Below, piece by piece: positions 34,481 through 45,354 of a stretch of DNA of 64,000 bases (position 1 is its first letter; every line of letters starts with the position of its first letter). Below the pieces are notes generated by a model. It saw only the letters and a list, made by a program, of their open reading frames with translations. It did no database searches and was not told the origin of the DNA. A program made the position numbers and the translations under genes. Location of the stretch: NCBI RefSeq assembly GCF_000516985.1, contig NW_006917094.1:496001-560000 (forward strand), written 5' to 3'. The DNA comes from Pestalotiopsis fici W106-1. Its lineage: Eukaryota > Ascomycota > Sordariomycetes > Amphisphaeriales > Sporocadaceae.

Positions 34481-35240
34481 AGCCGCCTTTCCTTGCATAA
34501 GGATAAATTCGTTAGCCAAGGGCATCGATCAGCCTTGCAAACTTGGAGGATATGAGAGGTGGAAGGAGGTACGACGACGTACGCACGATATATGATACAC
34601 GACACAAGGCTTTAGGAAATCACTCATTCGTCCATTTTCTTTTCACTTTTAGCATTTTTTATACATTACCAGCCCTAATAGTTTGAGTCATCAGATTATT
34701 CATCAATAAATAGTCATATAGTAATAAAGGTATGATATATGAGCCTGAATATGCTTTGTCCACGTGTCGACACTTTTGGGAAGCCCTATCTGTAAAATCG
34801 CACGAATGATGCTTGACATGACGACATCTTTGACATCAACGTGCCGAAAATCTAGTCAAACGCGCTCCAAGCCAATGCACTCGCACGCAACTTTGTGTAC
34901 TTATCAACTCACGAGAGAGTCATACACTCGCAGTCTCTTGTAATGATCACCTTGACGCAGCAGGTAAGACCACGAGACTCAGGATGAGGGATTGTGTTCA
35001 TGAGATCATGTGCCAGATGGTCCATGTGCTGTAAACACGTCAACTAATCCTGCAAGTAGACTGTTGAAGATACCCGTCGAGCCTGTTGAGCAACTCGCAT
35101 GAGATAGTGACTTCTGCCTTGAAGGAGAGTTGACTTTTGCGCTTTTCCATATCATAAACTGAACGCAGACTAGACTGATACTCACATCACAAGGCACTTT
35201 TAAATACGATGGCAGAGCATAACTGCACCTCAAAGCACCA
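34481..35240. other. Convergent 3' intergenic, AT-rich
   Basis: 760 bp between converging stops; includes AATAAA-like signals near 34708. No gene seen. Confidence 0.5.
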
Positions 35241-36080
35241 CTATGTTTGCTTCAAACCAAGCCTGTCCTCGATCACCTTGACAATTTCCGACCACTCCAT
35301 CATGGCACCATCTCCAATATCGCCACAGGCCAGCGTCTTTTGCTGCGGTGGCAATACTTCGAACCAGCCGGCTCCCTTGCCTTGTTTTCCGACGCCCCAG
35401 TCCTCGCTCAGGACCTTGATCTGCGATTCCGTGACTGGGTGGCGCCACATGGCGGTATTCATGGCAGGGGCCACAATGATGCGCTTGATTTTTCCATGTC
35501 GGCCAGTTTGCTGGGACCGCGATGCCGCCCCATTGGCCGTTGTTGCAGCAGCAGCAGCACCAGCTCCGACGGGCAGGTCCCGACCGACGTCAGAGTCCAG
35601 CTCGCCGCGGGCGTCCCAGGCCCGGACGACGCTGGTAATGATGCCGTCGGCCATGCCCCAGACGATCTTGGCCATGGTGTTTGCGCTCAGGGGCGCAATG
35701 ACTAGCATGTCGGCCCAGCGGCGGAGCTCAATGTGCAAAATGCTGTTGCCCCTCTTCCAGGGCTCCTTCCACTCATCCTCGTCAAAGTACACGGCATCCA
35801 CGCACGAGTGGTCATAGAGGCTAGACACCGTGGGCTGCTCCGCGGACTGGCCAGCAAGGAAGCGGCGAGCAGAAGGGGTCAGCAGGACACGAATGCTGAG
35901 ATTGGGATGATGGGAGAGAGCTTGGATGATCAATGGCAGCTTGATGGTGGCCACGGAGCCAGAAGCTGCCAAGAGTAGATGAACCTTGGAGTCATGGAAC
36001 GAGGCCGTGAGGTTTGCTATGTCACTTTGCGTTGAGCGGACATGTTGAACATCATGGACAGATGAGACAGCCTGCAGCAT
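35241..36080 (-). CDS. Phosphopantothenoylcysteine decarboxylase / Hal3-type flavoprotein, 279 aa
   Basis: The frame is open to 36098 but begins there with TTG, so the ATG at 36080 is chosen. HFCD flavoprotein fold: LLLAASGSVATIKLP (residues 36-50), His116 in ILHIELRRWAD, VIAPLSANTMAKI, PAMN.AMW motif (205-212, Asn208), and the substrate flap ACGDIGDGAM with Cys252. His, Asn and Cys required for decarboxylation of phosphopantothenoylcysteine in coenzyme A synthesis are all present, so it is probably catalytically competent rather than a purely regulatory Hal3. A 40-residue Ala/Gly/Thr-rich insert (about 160-199) interrupts the domain just before PAMN and is likely a surface loop. It is divergent from GRX5. 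Confidence 0.88.
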   Translation of the reverse strand: MLQAVSSVHDVQHVRSTQSDIANLTASFHDSKVHLLLAASGSVATIKLPLIIQALSHHPNLSIRVLLTPSARRFLAGQSAEQPTVSSLYDHSCVDAVYFDEDEWKEPWKRGNSILHIELRRWADMLVIAPLSANTMAKIVWGMADGIITSVVRAWDARGELDSDVGRDLPVGAGAAAAATTANGAASRSQQTGRHGKIKRIIVAPAMNTAMWRHPVTESQIKVLSEDWGVGKQGKGAGWFEVLPPQQKTLACGDIGDGAMMEWSEIVKVIEDRLGLKQT

Positions 36081-36737
36081 GTTGACTGGTGATTTCAAGT
36101 TTAGACGGGGGGTCCTTGGCTTTGGAAAAAAAGGAATTATGCAAGGTTGTTCTGATTTGCTTGCATGTTACGATATCACAAGAGTGGATGGCTCCGAAGG
36201 CACCGACCGAGCTTGGGCGGGGCGGAAGTTTATAATATCCCAATCGGATGGTGTCGAATTGACTTTAGTCATCGGGCAAAGCTCGTGATAGATACACTCG
36301 GGGTAAAATTGTGGTGGTGTTGATTGAACAATGAACCGTAAATAAACTTGAATAGCCGAGTCAGTGAATGCAAGGAATGGATATGATAAGGAAACATCTA
36401 GTTGTTTCCAGTGGACTAACAATTTCTCACCATGGACATCAGCGGGTGAGCGTCCAGCGAGTTCACGATTGGGACATTTCATGATAGCGTTGGTGGTGGA
36501 ATGAACCCCCCTTGCTATTGATCCCCGTTAATCGGCCATCATTGCCCGCCTGGCAGTTGGTTGTGGCGTGAGCTTCCTTGGGGTGGGATTAGCGCTCTCA
36601 AGGCGCGCCACAGACTTGCATCATTGTGAATTTCTCAGCAACATTTAGCACTACTGTAGCCTACCAACACCTCGAACTCGTAGCTTGATCGCATTCTGCA
36701 TCGGATCTTCAAACAGCTTCACACAAAGAACGTCAAG
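36081..36737. promoter_or_regulatory. Divergent promoter region, PPCDC / GRX5
   Basis: 657 bp between two diverging housekeeping genes. No coding frame supported and no binding site confidently assigned. Confidence 0.45.
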
Positions 36738-37345
36738 ATGTGGTCGCGTTCGCTCATTTCTTCCGTAGGTCCCATTTCAACCTCATCACTCCTACCGGCT
36801 TCTTCGGCGCATTACTGATTGACCAAAATCCAGGGCTTCCGCCAGGCTGCCCGGCCAGTCACCCGCCAGACCATCGCCAGACCCGCGCCCTTCCTCACGA
36901 CTTTCCAGAACAGATGGCTTTCGGCCCAGACAAAGGAGGCTATCGAAAAGGCCGTTGGCTCCGCGCCCGTAGTTCTCTTCATGAAGGGTACACCTGAGCT
37001 GCCTCAGTGCGGCTTCTCCAGAGCAAGCATTCAGATCCTTGGTCTGCAGGGTGTAGACCCGGAAAAGTTTGCCGCATTCAACGTGCTGGAGGACGCCGAG
37101 CTGCGATCAGGTATGGACCCCTCCAACACTGAAAGGACAAGACCGCAAGATGGCTTACAAAGATTTCAGGAATCAAGGAATTCTCCGACTGGCCCACAAT
37201 CCCTCAGCTTTACATTGACAAGGAGTTTGTCGGCGGCTGCGATATCCTCGTTTCGATGCACCAAGATGGCTCCTTGGCCAAGATGTTGGAGGAGAAGAAT
37301 GTCCTCGCTGCCGCTGAAGGCGCCGAGGGCGAGTCCAAGGAATAG
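36738..37345 (+). CDS. GRX5: Monothiol glutaredoxin, mitochondrial, 159 aa
   Basis: Exons 36738-36764 (nine codons), 36834-37110, 37170-37345. The N-terminus is basic, with Arg/Ser/Thr and no acidic residues ([21 protein letters not shown]), a typical mitochondrial targeting peptide ending around RWLSAQT. The glutaredoxin domain has [14 protein letters not shown] with the monothiol CGFS active site, then [20 protein letters not shown], where TIPQ and GGCD bind glutathione. Family knowledge: Grx5 carries [2Fe-2S] clusters in mitochondrial iron-sulfur assembly. The C-terminus is short and acidic (EGAEGESKE). Length and motifs match the family exactly, and all splice junctions keep frame. Confidence 0.95.
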
Positions 37346-37568
37346 AGAGACCACGTCACCCAGGAGTTGTACGATGTTATTGGGCTGCAGGTGTGTACAT
37401 TACGGTTAGAAGCACGACTGGCGTCCTCATAAAGTCTGTTTTTTAAATGCATTTGATTTGACAACAAGCCATCTCCGTCCCTACAAGATCAACCTCGCAA
37501 ATAATGTGCAGAGGTTTCTATGAGAAGTTTGGATCCAGCTTGTATACAACCTACTGAGGAGGATACGA

Positions 37569-39566
37569 CTATTGCGGATAGGCGGCACCATCTCCCCTGG
37601 GGTCACTTCCAGCCGACCAGATGCCCTCATTCTCGACAGCGTCAAGGCTCCAGCGAATGATTTGACCTCTACCGAATAACCCTCTGCCTTGGCCAGTCAC
37701 AACCTTGACTGTATGGCCAAGCTTCTTCAGACCTTCGATTGTCTCCTCGGGCATCCCTTCTTCTACACTCACTGTCGGATCAAAGACCTTGCCGTGCTCG
37801 GGCATTCCAGCTCCAATGCAGATACGCGGTGCGTCTAGAGCCTGCTGGGGATTCAGTCCGCCCACGATCTGACCAAGCAGGACCTGGACATGGCCTTGAG
37901 GCTGCATGAAGCCACCCATGACGCCGTAGACACTGTGCAATGAGCCATCGTGTAGGTTGGTCACGGCTGCTGGAATAATAGTGTGGTAGGGTCGCTTTCT
38001 TGGCGCAAGCACGTTCGGGTGATCAGCCTGCAAGCTAAAGTTTGCGCCTCGGTTCTGCAGCGTGAAGCCGCATCCCTTGGGGATAATGCAAGTTCCGAAT
38101 CCGCCATAGTTGGAGTTGATAAAGGAGATGGCGTTACCTTCGGCGTCTGATACGGCAAAGTAAACTGTGTCGCTGCTTTGCAGTGCTGGGCTGCCGTGGT
38201 GTACAACCGGGCAAGCCTGGTCGGGACTGAACAGCTTTGCGCGCTCGGCAAGGTACTCTTTTGAGATCATACTCGCCGTAGGGACTTTCTCCACGTTGGG
38301 ATCAGTGACCCACCAGCTCGCGTCTGCAAAGGAGATGCGAAGAGCCTCGATGATGGCATGCAGGTACGGCGCTGTGTTGAACTCTTCCGGCTTGAAAGCG
38401 GGGATCTTGCCCGCAAGCTCCAGCTCTTGGATGATGCCAAGGGCCATCAGAGCCACGATTCCCTGGCCGTTGGGCGGGTGTTCCCAAAGCTCAACGCCCA
38501 GATCCAGATCCGAAGTGTTGCCTCCCGGAATCGACTTCTTCAGAGTCTCGGCTACACCTTGGCCCCTAAACTTGAGCGAGATGGGCTCGACCGGCTCGCT
38601 GCCCATTTCAAGATGATGCGCCATGTCCTCAAGTTCGAGGTGGCCACCCAGGTCCTTGACGACCTTGACAAATTCTTCGGCAATGCGACCAGTGTAGAAG
38701 CCCTTCTTTCCTTCCGAGGCCAGAGTTCTAAACGTCTTGGCCAAGGTTGGGTTCTTCATGATCTCGCCTGCCTTGGGCGCACGCACCCCATCAGGAGCAG
38801 CCGGGTCATTCTTGAGCATTTCGCTAAAGTTTGGAGATGCATCACGGATGGTCTGCTCGGCAGCGTTCCACTAGAGTCATGTCAGCGTTTGGCCTAGCCA
38901 TGGTGAGAATCATGACACATACGTAGTGCCCGATCTGTTCTGACACTGGGAATCCCTTCTCGCCCAGTTCAACGGCCGGCGCGAGAATCTGTTCCATGGT
39001 CACTTTTCCACTTCCGAAACGTTCCACAGTGTCGCACCAGCCGGCTGCTGCGCCTGGGATAGTGACGGACTGCACGCTGGTCATGGGAATCTTGCCGTCT
39101 TGGCCGTCCTGGATTCCTAGCGAGCTGCGAATGGTCTCGAGTGTACACTTGCTTCCGGAGCGACCTGATCCATTCATGGCCGAGATCTTTTGCGTCTTGG
39201 CATCGTAGAAAAGACAAAACATGTCGCCACCGATGCCGGTCGAGCCCGGTTCGGTCATGTTGAGCCCAGCAGCTATAGGTTTTGTTAGTAAATGTCCGCA
39301 ATAACAGTATTTTAACATGGCAACGCACCAACAGCCACTGCAGCATCCTGCAAGATTCATTAGAATGGTTTCCTTGAGAGATGTCTAAGCCATGCACTTA
39401 CAGCACAGTTTCCGCCGGCCTTGAGTACCTCGATACCACATTTCGCTGCCAGAGGCTGCGTACACGAGACGATGCCCTTTGTGTTGTGAACTACGCTTCG
39501 CCGGCTTGGAAACTTCATGAATTCATCCGACTGGGGCGGGAAGACTGAGGGTGTTGTGAGAGGCAT
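37569..39566 (-). CDS. Gamma-glutamyltransferase family protein (Ntn hydrolase), 611 aa
   Basis: Four exons: 39566-39402, 39347-39329 (only 19 nt), 39272-38923, 38870-37569 (1,836 nt). The tiny exon supplies DAAVAV, completing the family motif NCADAAVAVAAGLNMTEPGSTGIGGD. Later motifs: NGSGRSG, PGAAAGW, EHPPNGQG, and the cleavage region SSDTVYFAVSDAEGNAISFINSNYGGFG, where the Thr after Asp is the expected processing nucleophile. VMGGFMQPQGHVQ and the final GRGQ match. No signal peptide, unlike secreted fungal GGTs, so cytosolic; it resembles YwrD-type GGT. Family knowledge: autocleavage gives two subunits that cleave gamma-glutamyl bonds, e.g. in glutathione. Product specificity is not shown. 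Confidence 0.9.
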
Positions 39567-40880
39567 GTTGGGCGTCAATGATTCCCCAAGGTAGGTTGTA
39601 TCGAAAGTGATTCTATACAAACTGTAGCAGGACCACCCGGTAATATTCAACAATCAAGAAGAAAACAAAAGGTCGTTCCTTGGAGCGATGAACTCAGGAC
39701 AAACACGACTCTGATGGGGTTAAATCACTCAGGAATACTTTTTCAAAAGAGAATAATGATGACGAAGAAATGCTTCCCATGCAAAGCACCTGGGACGCAT
39801 GCATGCGGCTGCTGGCCATCCGATTGGGGGTTCCCTTCGGAAGACGCCGCTAGTAACGAGACTCCACAGCTCCGATTCCCCCGCCCGAGGTTCGGAGGAG
39901 GCCCTTGGGACTATCTTCGTCTTGTTACGATAGAACTTCCAAATCAGGTCTAGGAGCATGATATCCAAGAGCAGGGGTATTGCATTTGCGGAGAGACCGT
40001 GTATACCTCGACAATAGTAGTAGTATCTTCATATAATGCACCAGCCAGTGAGAAATAAAGGCCCTTTTCCTACCTATTGGTTTCTTAGTCGGGTAGATAA
40101 GCTACTTGAACGTCCTAGAATGTGTTGAATATCTCTTGAACATGATGACCTCAACCTACCGTGAATAAAGTGGCCGCAATTCGCCACGAAGCAATCAAGA
40201 CTTGTTTCCTTATTATAATGTCGAGAAACAGTTTTACGTGTTGACACAGGCATGAACAAATTAGAGAATGGTTGGTGCAAACAAAGCAGATCTTGTCTTT
40301 GTCCCATAACGACATTAATCTGCAGTCTGAACAATCCTTCAGTGCATACATCTCAGATTAGTAAAATTGCAATGCTTAAAAAATAGCAAAAGCTTTGGCA
40401 CCGGTGAATATAAACTCCGTCGTCCAGTATTGCATCAAGCATATACAAGTCTTTGATTGCATGAACTCTACTCTATGGAATGATGAACAGGCCGGTCCGA
40501 TCCGAACAAAGACCCAAAGCGCTGTCCATACTTTCAAAGCTAAACTGCCCAGTCAGTAGCCAAGGCTGAAGTGCCGGGCTGACTATATCCTTCATAATGA
40601 CCCGCGGACCAATCAGGTGTTGTCATGAGGTCTCCAATTTCCAGAATAGATGGGTTCAATCAGCGGCAGTTACTTATTCCGTCATAACTGGCTTCCGATA
40701 ACAAGTTCCGATGGCAGCCGTCCAGACTTTATCCGGCCATCCCAGTTTCGACGGCAAGTCGGGACCTACAACTATATCAGGAGCAAGAAATAGGCTTTCT
40801 GCCCGCGGACAAGTCGAAGAGACTTTTCCCTTCTTCGACCAGACCTTTCACGATCAAGCAGAATCTGAATCACATTCGAA
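39567..40880. other. Divergent intergenic, 1.3 kb
   Basis: Promoters of the GGT-family gene and the DUF1996 gene. No supported gene. A plus-strand frame from 40711 runs into the next gene's leader but has no family signature. Confidence 0.5.
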
Positions 40881-42087
40881 ATGTTGTTTCTACTATCGCT
40901 TTTGGCGCCCCTGGTGGCATCCCAGGAGTTGATGCGCTTTGGCTGCTCTCAGCTCACCATTGACCAGATCGATCCTCTGGTCGAACCTGGGAATATTCCT
41001 TCAGCACATATGCACCAGGTCGTCGGCGGTAACTCGTTCAATGCCAGCATGAGCCCCAGTTCCCTCGACCCTCCGACAGATGCGACTTGCACTAGTTGCA
41101 CATATTCCGAGGACTTTTCCAACTATTGGACTGCCAACGTCTACTTCAAGGCCAAGAATGGCACATTCAAGCTGGTCCCCCAGGTCGTCAACCTCGGGCT
41201 CGGGACCAAGGCTGGCATGACTATCTATTACATCAGAGGATATCAGGCCAGCGCCAAAGTCACGGCCTTTCCCAAGGTATGGCATCTCGCACCTCGTGTT
41301 GGTGGTTCTCCAGCTGATTTTCATGCCAGGGCTTCCGTATGCTCGTCGGAGACCCAATGAACCGCGATGCCAGCAAGGTGCCAAAGGGCCTGTGCTGGAG
41401 ATGCGAGTCCAACATGCAACAGAACCCCTTTGGCGGTGCCCCATGCACAGGCTCCGATACGCCGGGTTTCCCAAAGGCAGCCTGCGGAGGCGGGTGGCGA
41501 ATGACGGTGACGTTTCCCTCGTGTTGGGATGGTAAGAACACCGACAGCCCAGACCACCGCAGCCACGTCGCCTACCCGGCGAGCGGCACCTTTGAATCGG
41601 GCGGCGCGTGCCCGTCGACTCACCCGGTCAAGATCCCTCAGGTCATGTACGAGGCCATCTTTGACACGCGACAGTTCAACAACAAGGCAGACTGGCCCAC
41701 GGACGGCTCGCAGCCCTTTTACTTAAGCATGGGCGACAATACGGGCTATGGCATACACGGAGACTACTTGTTTGGTTGGAAAGGTAACTACCACCACACT
41801 GACTGCTCTCCAGTTTTATCTGTTTAAGGCATTTGAAAAGCTAATGTTTCCTAAAACTTTAAGGTGACGCTTTGCAAAAGGCCATGGATACAAAGTGCGC
41901 CAATGATAACTGCGCAGCTCTCAAGCGACAGACCAACGACCAAGCCATTGCCTGCACCAAGGCACAGGCGTCCAAGGAAGACATAGGAGCCAGTCAATGT
42001 AAGTCTCGGAAAGATCATTAATAGTTCCATGACGAAGAAACTAAATAGTCAATAGGGCTCAAAACATTGCCTGGAGCGACCATGTAG
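40881..42087 (+). CDS. Secreted DUF1996 protein, 338 aa
   Basis: Four exons: 40881-41276, 41330-41783, 41864-41998, 42056-42087 (1,017 nt). Signal peptide MLFLLSLLAPLVASQ. The DUF1996 domain starts RFGCSQLTIDQIDPLVEPG and continues with SAHMHQVVGGNSFN, CTSCTYSEDFSNYWTANVYF, MLVGDPMNRD, GLCWRCE, and the HVAYP / CP.THPVKIPQVMYE block near the end. Many Cys residues suit a secreted disulfide-bonded fold. Family knowledge: DUF1996 proteins are abundant in fungal secretomes; some carry WSC repeats, which this one lacks. It ends soon after the domain with a short Lys/Ala-rich tail. Biochemical role unknown. Confidence 0.88.
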
Positions 42088-42442
42088 TCTTTATGAAACA
42101 TGTCGGCCTTTTTGGCATGGGCAGAGGAGCGATGGTCGGGCTGCGGAAAGATATCTAGGTAGTCTGGGTAACAATCTCACCAATTTATTCCGATTTTTTC
42201 TTGTTCGGTGTCATATATTTGTATGTCTTGGTTTAAATTGGTCTAAATGTTCGTAAAGCAAATTTCCCACTCGTAATCCATCAATTGAGTTGACCCTGGA
42301 CGCCTTGCTCCATCTCTCGCACGCACCCATGCACACACGCCCCTTTTCGCTGTCTTGCGGCAAGTCATGTCATGCAAGCTCTCAGAGAACTCTTGAGCAT
42401 CTTCCTCCCAAGGTTTCATCCAGTAGTAGGCAGCAGGTAGAA
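42088..42442. other. Convergent 3' intergenic
   Basis: 355 bp between converging stops. No gene seen. Confidence 0.5.
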
Positions 42443-43719
42443 TCAGGCACCCCGAAGACCGTCGCGCCAGGTCATGGTTGCGGCGTGAGTCAAAGGGGGA
42501 ATAAACGCAGCTGGATACGTGTTCCAAAAACGGAGGAAGAGGGTCTGCAACTTGGCATTTCTTGCGAGTTCCACCCCATAGTTGGCGTGTATATCTTGTG
42601 GTAGCGCAAAGTGTTGGTGGTTGTGGAACGTCACCCCGGCCGCGGCATTGAAATGCAGCGTCAAGAAGATTTGTATGTAAATGCGAGCGCAGGCGGGAAG
42701 GCCGGCGGCCCTGGATGCAGAGTCGGGAATTGCATTTCCCGCGATCAAGTTCTGTGTCCCGGCTTCTCTGGTGTACAGGTTTGCCCAGCTCAAGACCTGC
42801 CAGGCCGTAAAGGATTTGTGCTTCAGCGGTAGCCGTTGCCGTGCTGAGAAGACTATGACAGTGTTAGATTGAAATGAATAAAATATAGCTGACCAAAAAT
42901 GTGGGTTTCAAAGTCTGCATGTGCATCTGCAGAGCTTCCAAAGTCCACAAAAGGAAGCTCGGGCCGGGATGACTTGGGTTTCTCACCGAGTATATTATAT
43001 CCAGTATATGTTAAGTGATGATGTTCCAACGGCATATTACTGTTCAAGCCAGGACAGCCAGCAAACTCGAATGTGGAATTCATCCACCAAAAGTTCACCT
43101 GGCCTAATCGATGGGCAATTTCAGCATGCGTTCCTATCCCCGTGTCGTGCCAGGATCTTGTAGCGGTCTGTGATTTAACCAGAAAAAAGGTTAGTCATCC
43201 AAAATTAACTTGCTGATAGACAGCAGAATGGGCTGGGGTGGCACACTTATACCTCTCATCGTATACACTGAGGGAAAAGATATCCTGTCCAGGAGATGTT
43301 CCTTTATGGATGTGGGGGAAGAGAAGATATCGATAACGAGGCCAGATTCCCATGTTTGTTCTATCCGCATGAACAACAAGTGGAAGCCAAGCTTTGTCAA
43401 GGTCATCTCTTATCCGAACATGCTTTGCACGATTCTGTCGATGCTTTACTGCTCTCTCGACATTATGTGCAGGAAAGCAGTACGCCCACGCCGAGGTTGG
43501 AGCTGTTGTTCGTACACGGTTCATCAAATTAATGGCCAAATGTAGCGTCTTGGTCGGGGCCGGGATAACTGATGTCCTCGCTATTGCACTCATCATCTTT
43601 TCCAACTCGCTGCCTTCATCGGCAGTTATATTTGGCAGATGGGCATTCGGGTGCCCTGCCGTGTTGCTGAATGGGTAAGGATGGTTCCATCTGTGATTGA
43701 GTTGCGGTAGTGCCGCCAT
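42443..43719 (-). CDS. Unrecognised protein, 397 aa, three exons
   Basis: Exons 43719-43210, 43167-42894, 42852-42443 sum to 1,194 nt. Intron 1 (43 bp, donor GTTAAT, branch ACTAAC) and intron 2 (41 bp) are very short for the window, but phases match. I do not recognise the family. Features seen: no signal peptide; a Lys/Arg-rich HNVERAVKHRQNRAKHVRIRDD near residue 95; Trp/Tyr-rich GIWPRYRYLLFPH; SWHDTGIGTHAEIAHRLG; VNFWWMNSTFEFAGCPG; an LEHHHLTYTGYN histidine triplet; DFGSSADAHADFE; and a C-terminal NHQHFALPQDIHAN. Many His and Asp in short motifs hint at metal binding, but this is only a hint. An alternative is two adjacent small genes, which the continuous phase argues against. Confidence 0.62.
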
Positions 43720-45354
43720 GGTAGCTAATCGTCGAGCGTTGAATTTTCCAAAGTATTGAAAAAATTCTTTTGATGAGCTACATGAGCTTGACGGCCAGTA
43801 ATTGAACCATGTGCTCTCATCGCGGGTGCCTTTGTTCCCCTTCCCTACACCCTGGTGTCTTTGTGTGTATTGTTCATTTTGACGGAAATGAGAAATTCCA
43901 CAAGATGGTATGGCTGAGCTATGCCTTATTAGAAAGCTCTTTGTCCTTTATACCGACGAAATACCTGTGAAAAGTGTAGGCATATTCCTTAAAATGCTTG
44001 AATGCTGAAAGACTAAACAATCATTGTCTAGGTTAATAAAATTGATTGAGCTAATTTAGTAAAAGGTACTAGCTATAGAGGTGGCTCTTCGGCACCTTTG
44101 ATCAATGTTCATCCTCGCCATTTTCCAAAAGTCTGGTATACTGATAAGAAAATATGTAAAGTGCGGATGTAGCTATCCAAAAGATTTATGCCACTACCAT
44201 TCTCTGTTTCCTTGAACAGCCCTTGGAGGCTTGTTCACACTACACCATGTATAAGTGGGCAGACCAATGCATAGAATGGTGTGCTCAAGCCCCGAAATTC
44301 TGTTTTCTGAAGACTACGCAAGAGATGAATACCGCGATGAAACTTGAAGAATTAATCGATGGACTTCCCTGTGCTCTTTTAAGCAAAAGTAGAAGCGGCA
44401 GATCCCCATTTACTTCAGGCCAATCTACTTTGAAGATCGTGATCCAAACAAGGGCATATCCCCCCCCGCAGCCTGCAATTGGTGACCGCTGCCGTATCTA
44501 TAGCTGGGGCTGGGGATTCCTTCAGGGATAGAGGGGAGCAATCTCCAGTCCCCGATCTCCTCCAGACATTCCAGCGCAAATATGCAGGGCCAACTACACA
44601 GCTGACCCAGTGTATGCGTATGTCGTGGGAGTTGGCGACGCGTGAAACAGACGCCACCACTGGACCAAGCCAAAACAATGCTTCAGGCTAGGGAAGAGCG
44701 AAGTGTTTTGTGTCGAATATCTTCATGATTTCTCAACATTTTCACCCTAATTCGTGGACACCAGGATAAAGCATATTGTTGCTCCATGATCATGGAGGCA
44801 TTTGCCGAGATGTCCGCTAAAATCTCGTTCATGTAGGCACCCACCTAGCTTTGCCCCAATTGCCAAGAATAACTGTCTCGTGCATCATGGTCAGCACTGG
44901 GCAAACGGCGAAGCTAACTTGTATAGGAGATTTTTCGGCGGCGGCCCTCGCTCAACAACGCCGCATTGTATGGTAGCATTACAACACTACACACTATACC
45001 CCACTGAGTGAAGCCAGATTACCGATGCATCATTTGTCTGCAGTGCCGACGAGTCAAGACAAAGCAATGGACCCTACTACATCTTGGATCATTCAACTAT
45101 ACTCAAGCTAGAAGTCCCCGCCGTGAACCTGTGCGGTGTCACTCAAGTTCCCCATGGGGCCCCAGGTTTATCTCCTTTTGAAGGACCAAGAACTTGGGAC
45201 AGAGAACGAACATAGTCACGGATGACTAGAGCCGTCGATCTTGTATAAAAGACCAGGCTGCACAGCTTGATCATCTTTAACAAAAGTTTCCCTGATCTCC
45301 AGTATTGTGTACTAGTGCCAAGCCTTTTATTGAAAACTCCCAGACTGCGTCAGG
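43720..45354. other. Divergent intergenic, 1.6 kb
   Basis: Promoters of the 397-residue protein gene and the sugar transporter. Open frames at about 44223-44691 have no family signature and overlap each other on both strands; not accepted. CCAAG/CCCCAC-like motifs near 45160-45180 may be regulatory. Confidence 0.45.

Noticed and set aside
35209..35817. Long plus-strand frame, 202 aa, and a second of 152 aa
   Set aside because: Antisense shadows of the PPCDC/Hal3 gene, caused by its GC-rich codons.
38358..38897. Plus-strand frame of 179 aa
   Set aside because: Antisense shadow of the GGT-family gene; no motif and lies fully within its coding exon.
44223..44691. Overlapping frames on both strands upstream of the sugar transporter
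   Set aside because: Frames mirror each other on both strands and carry no motif or splice support.
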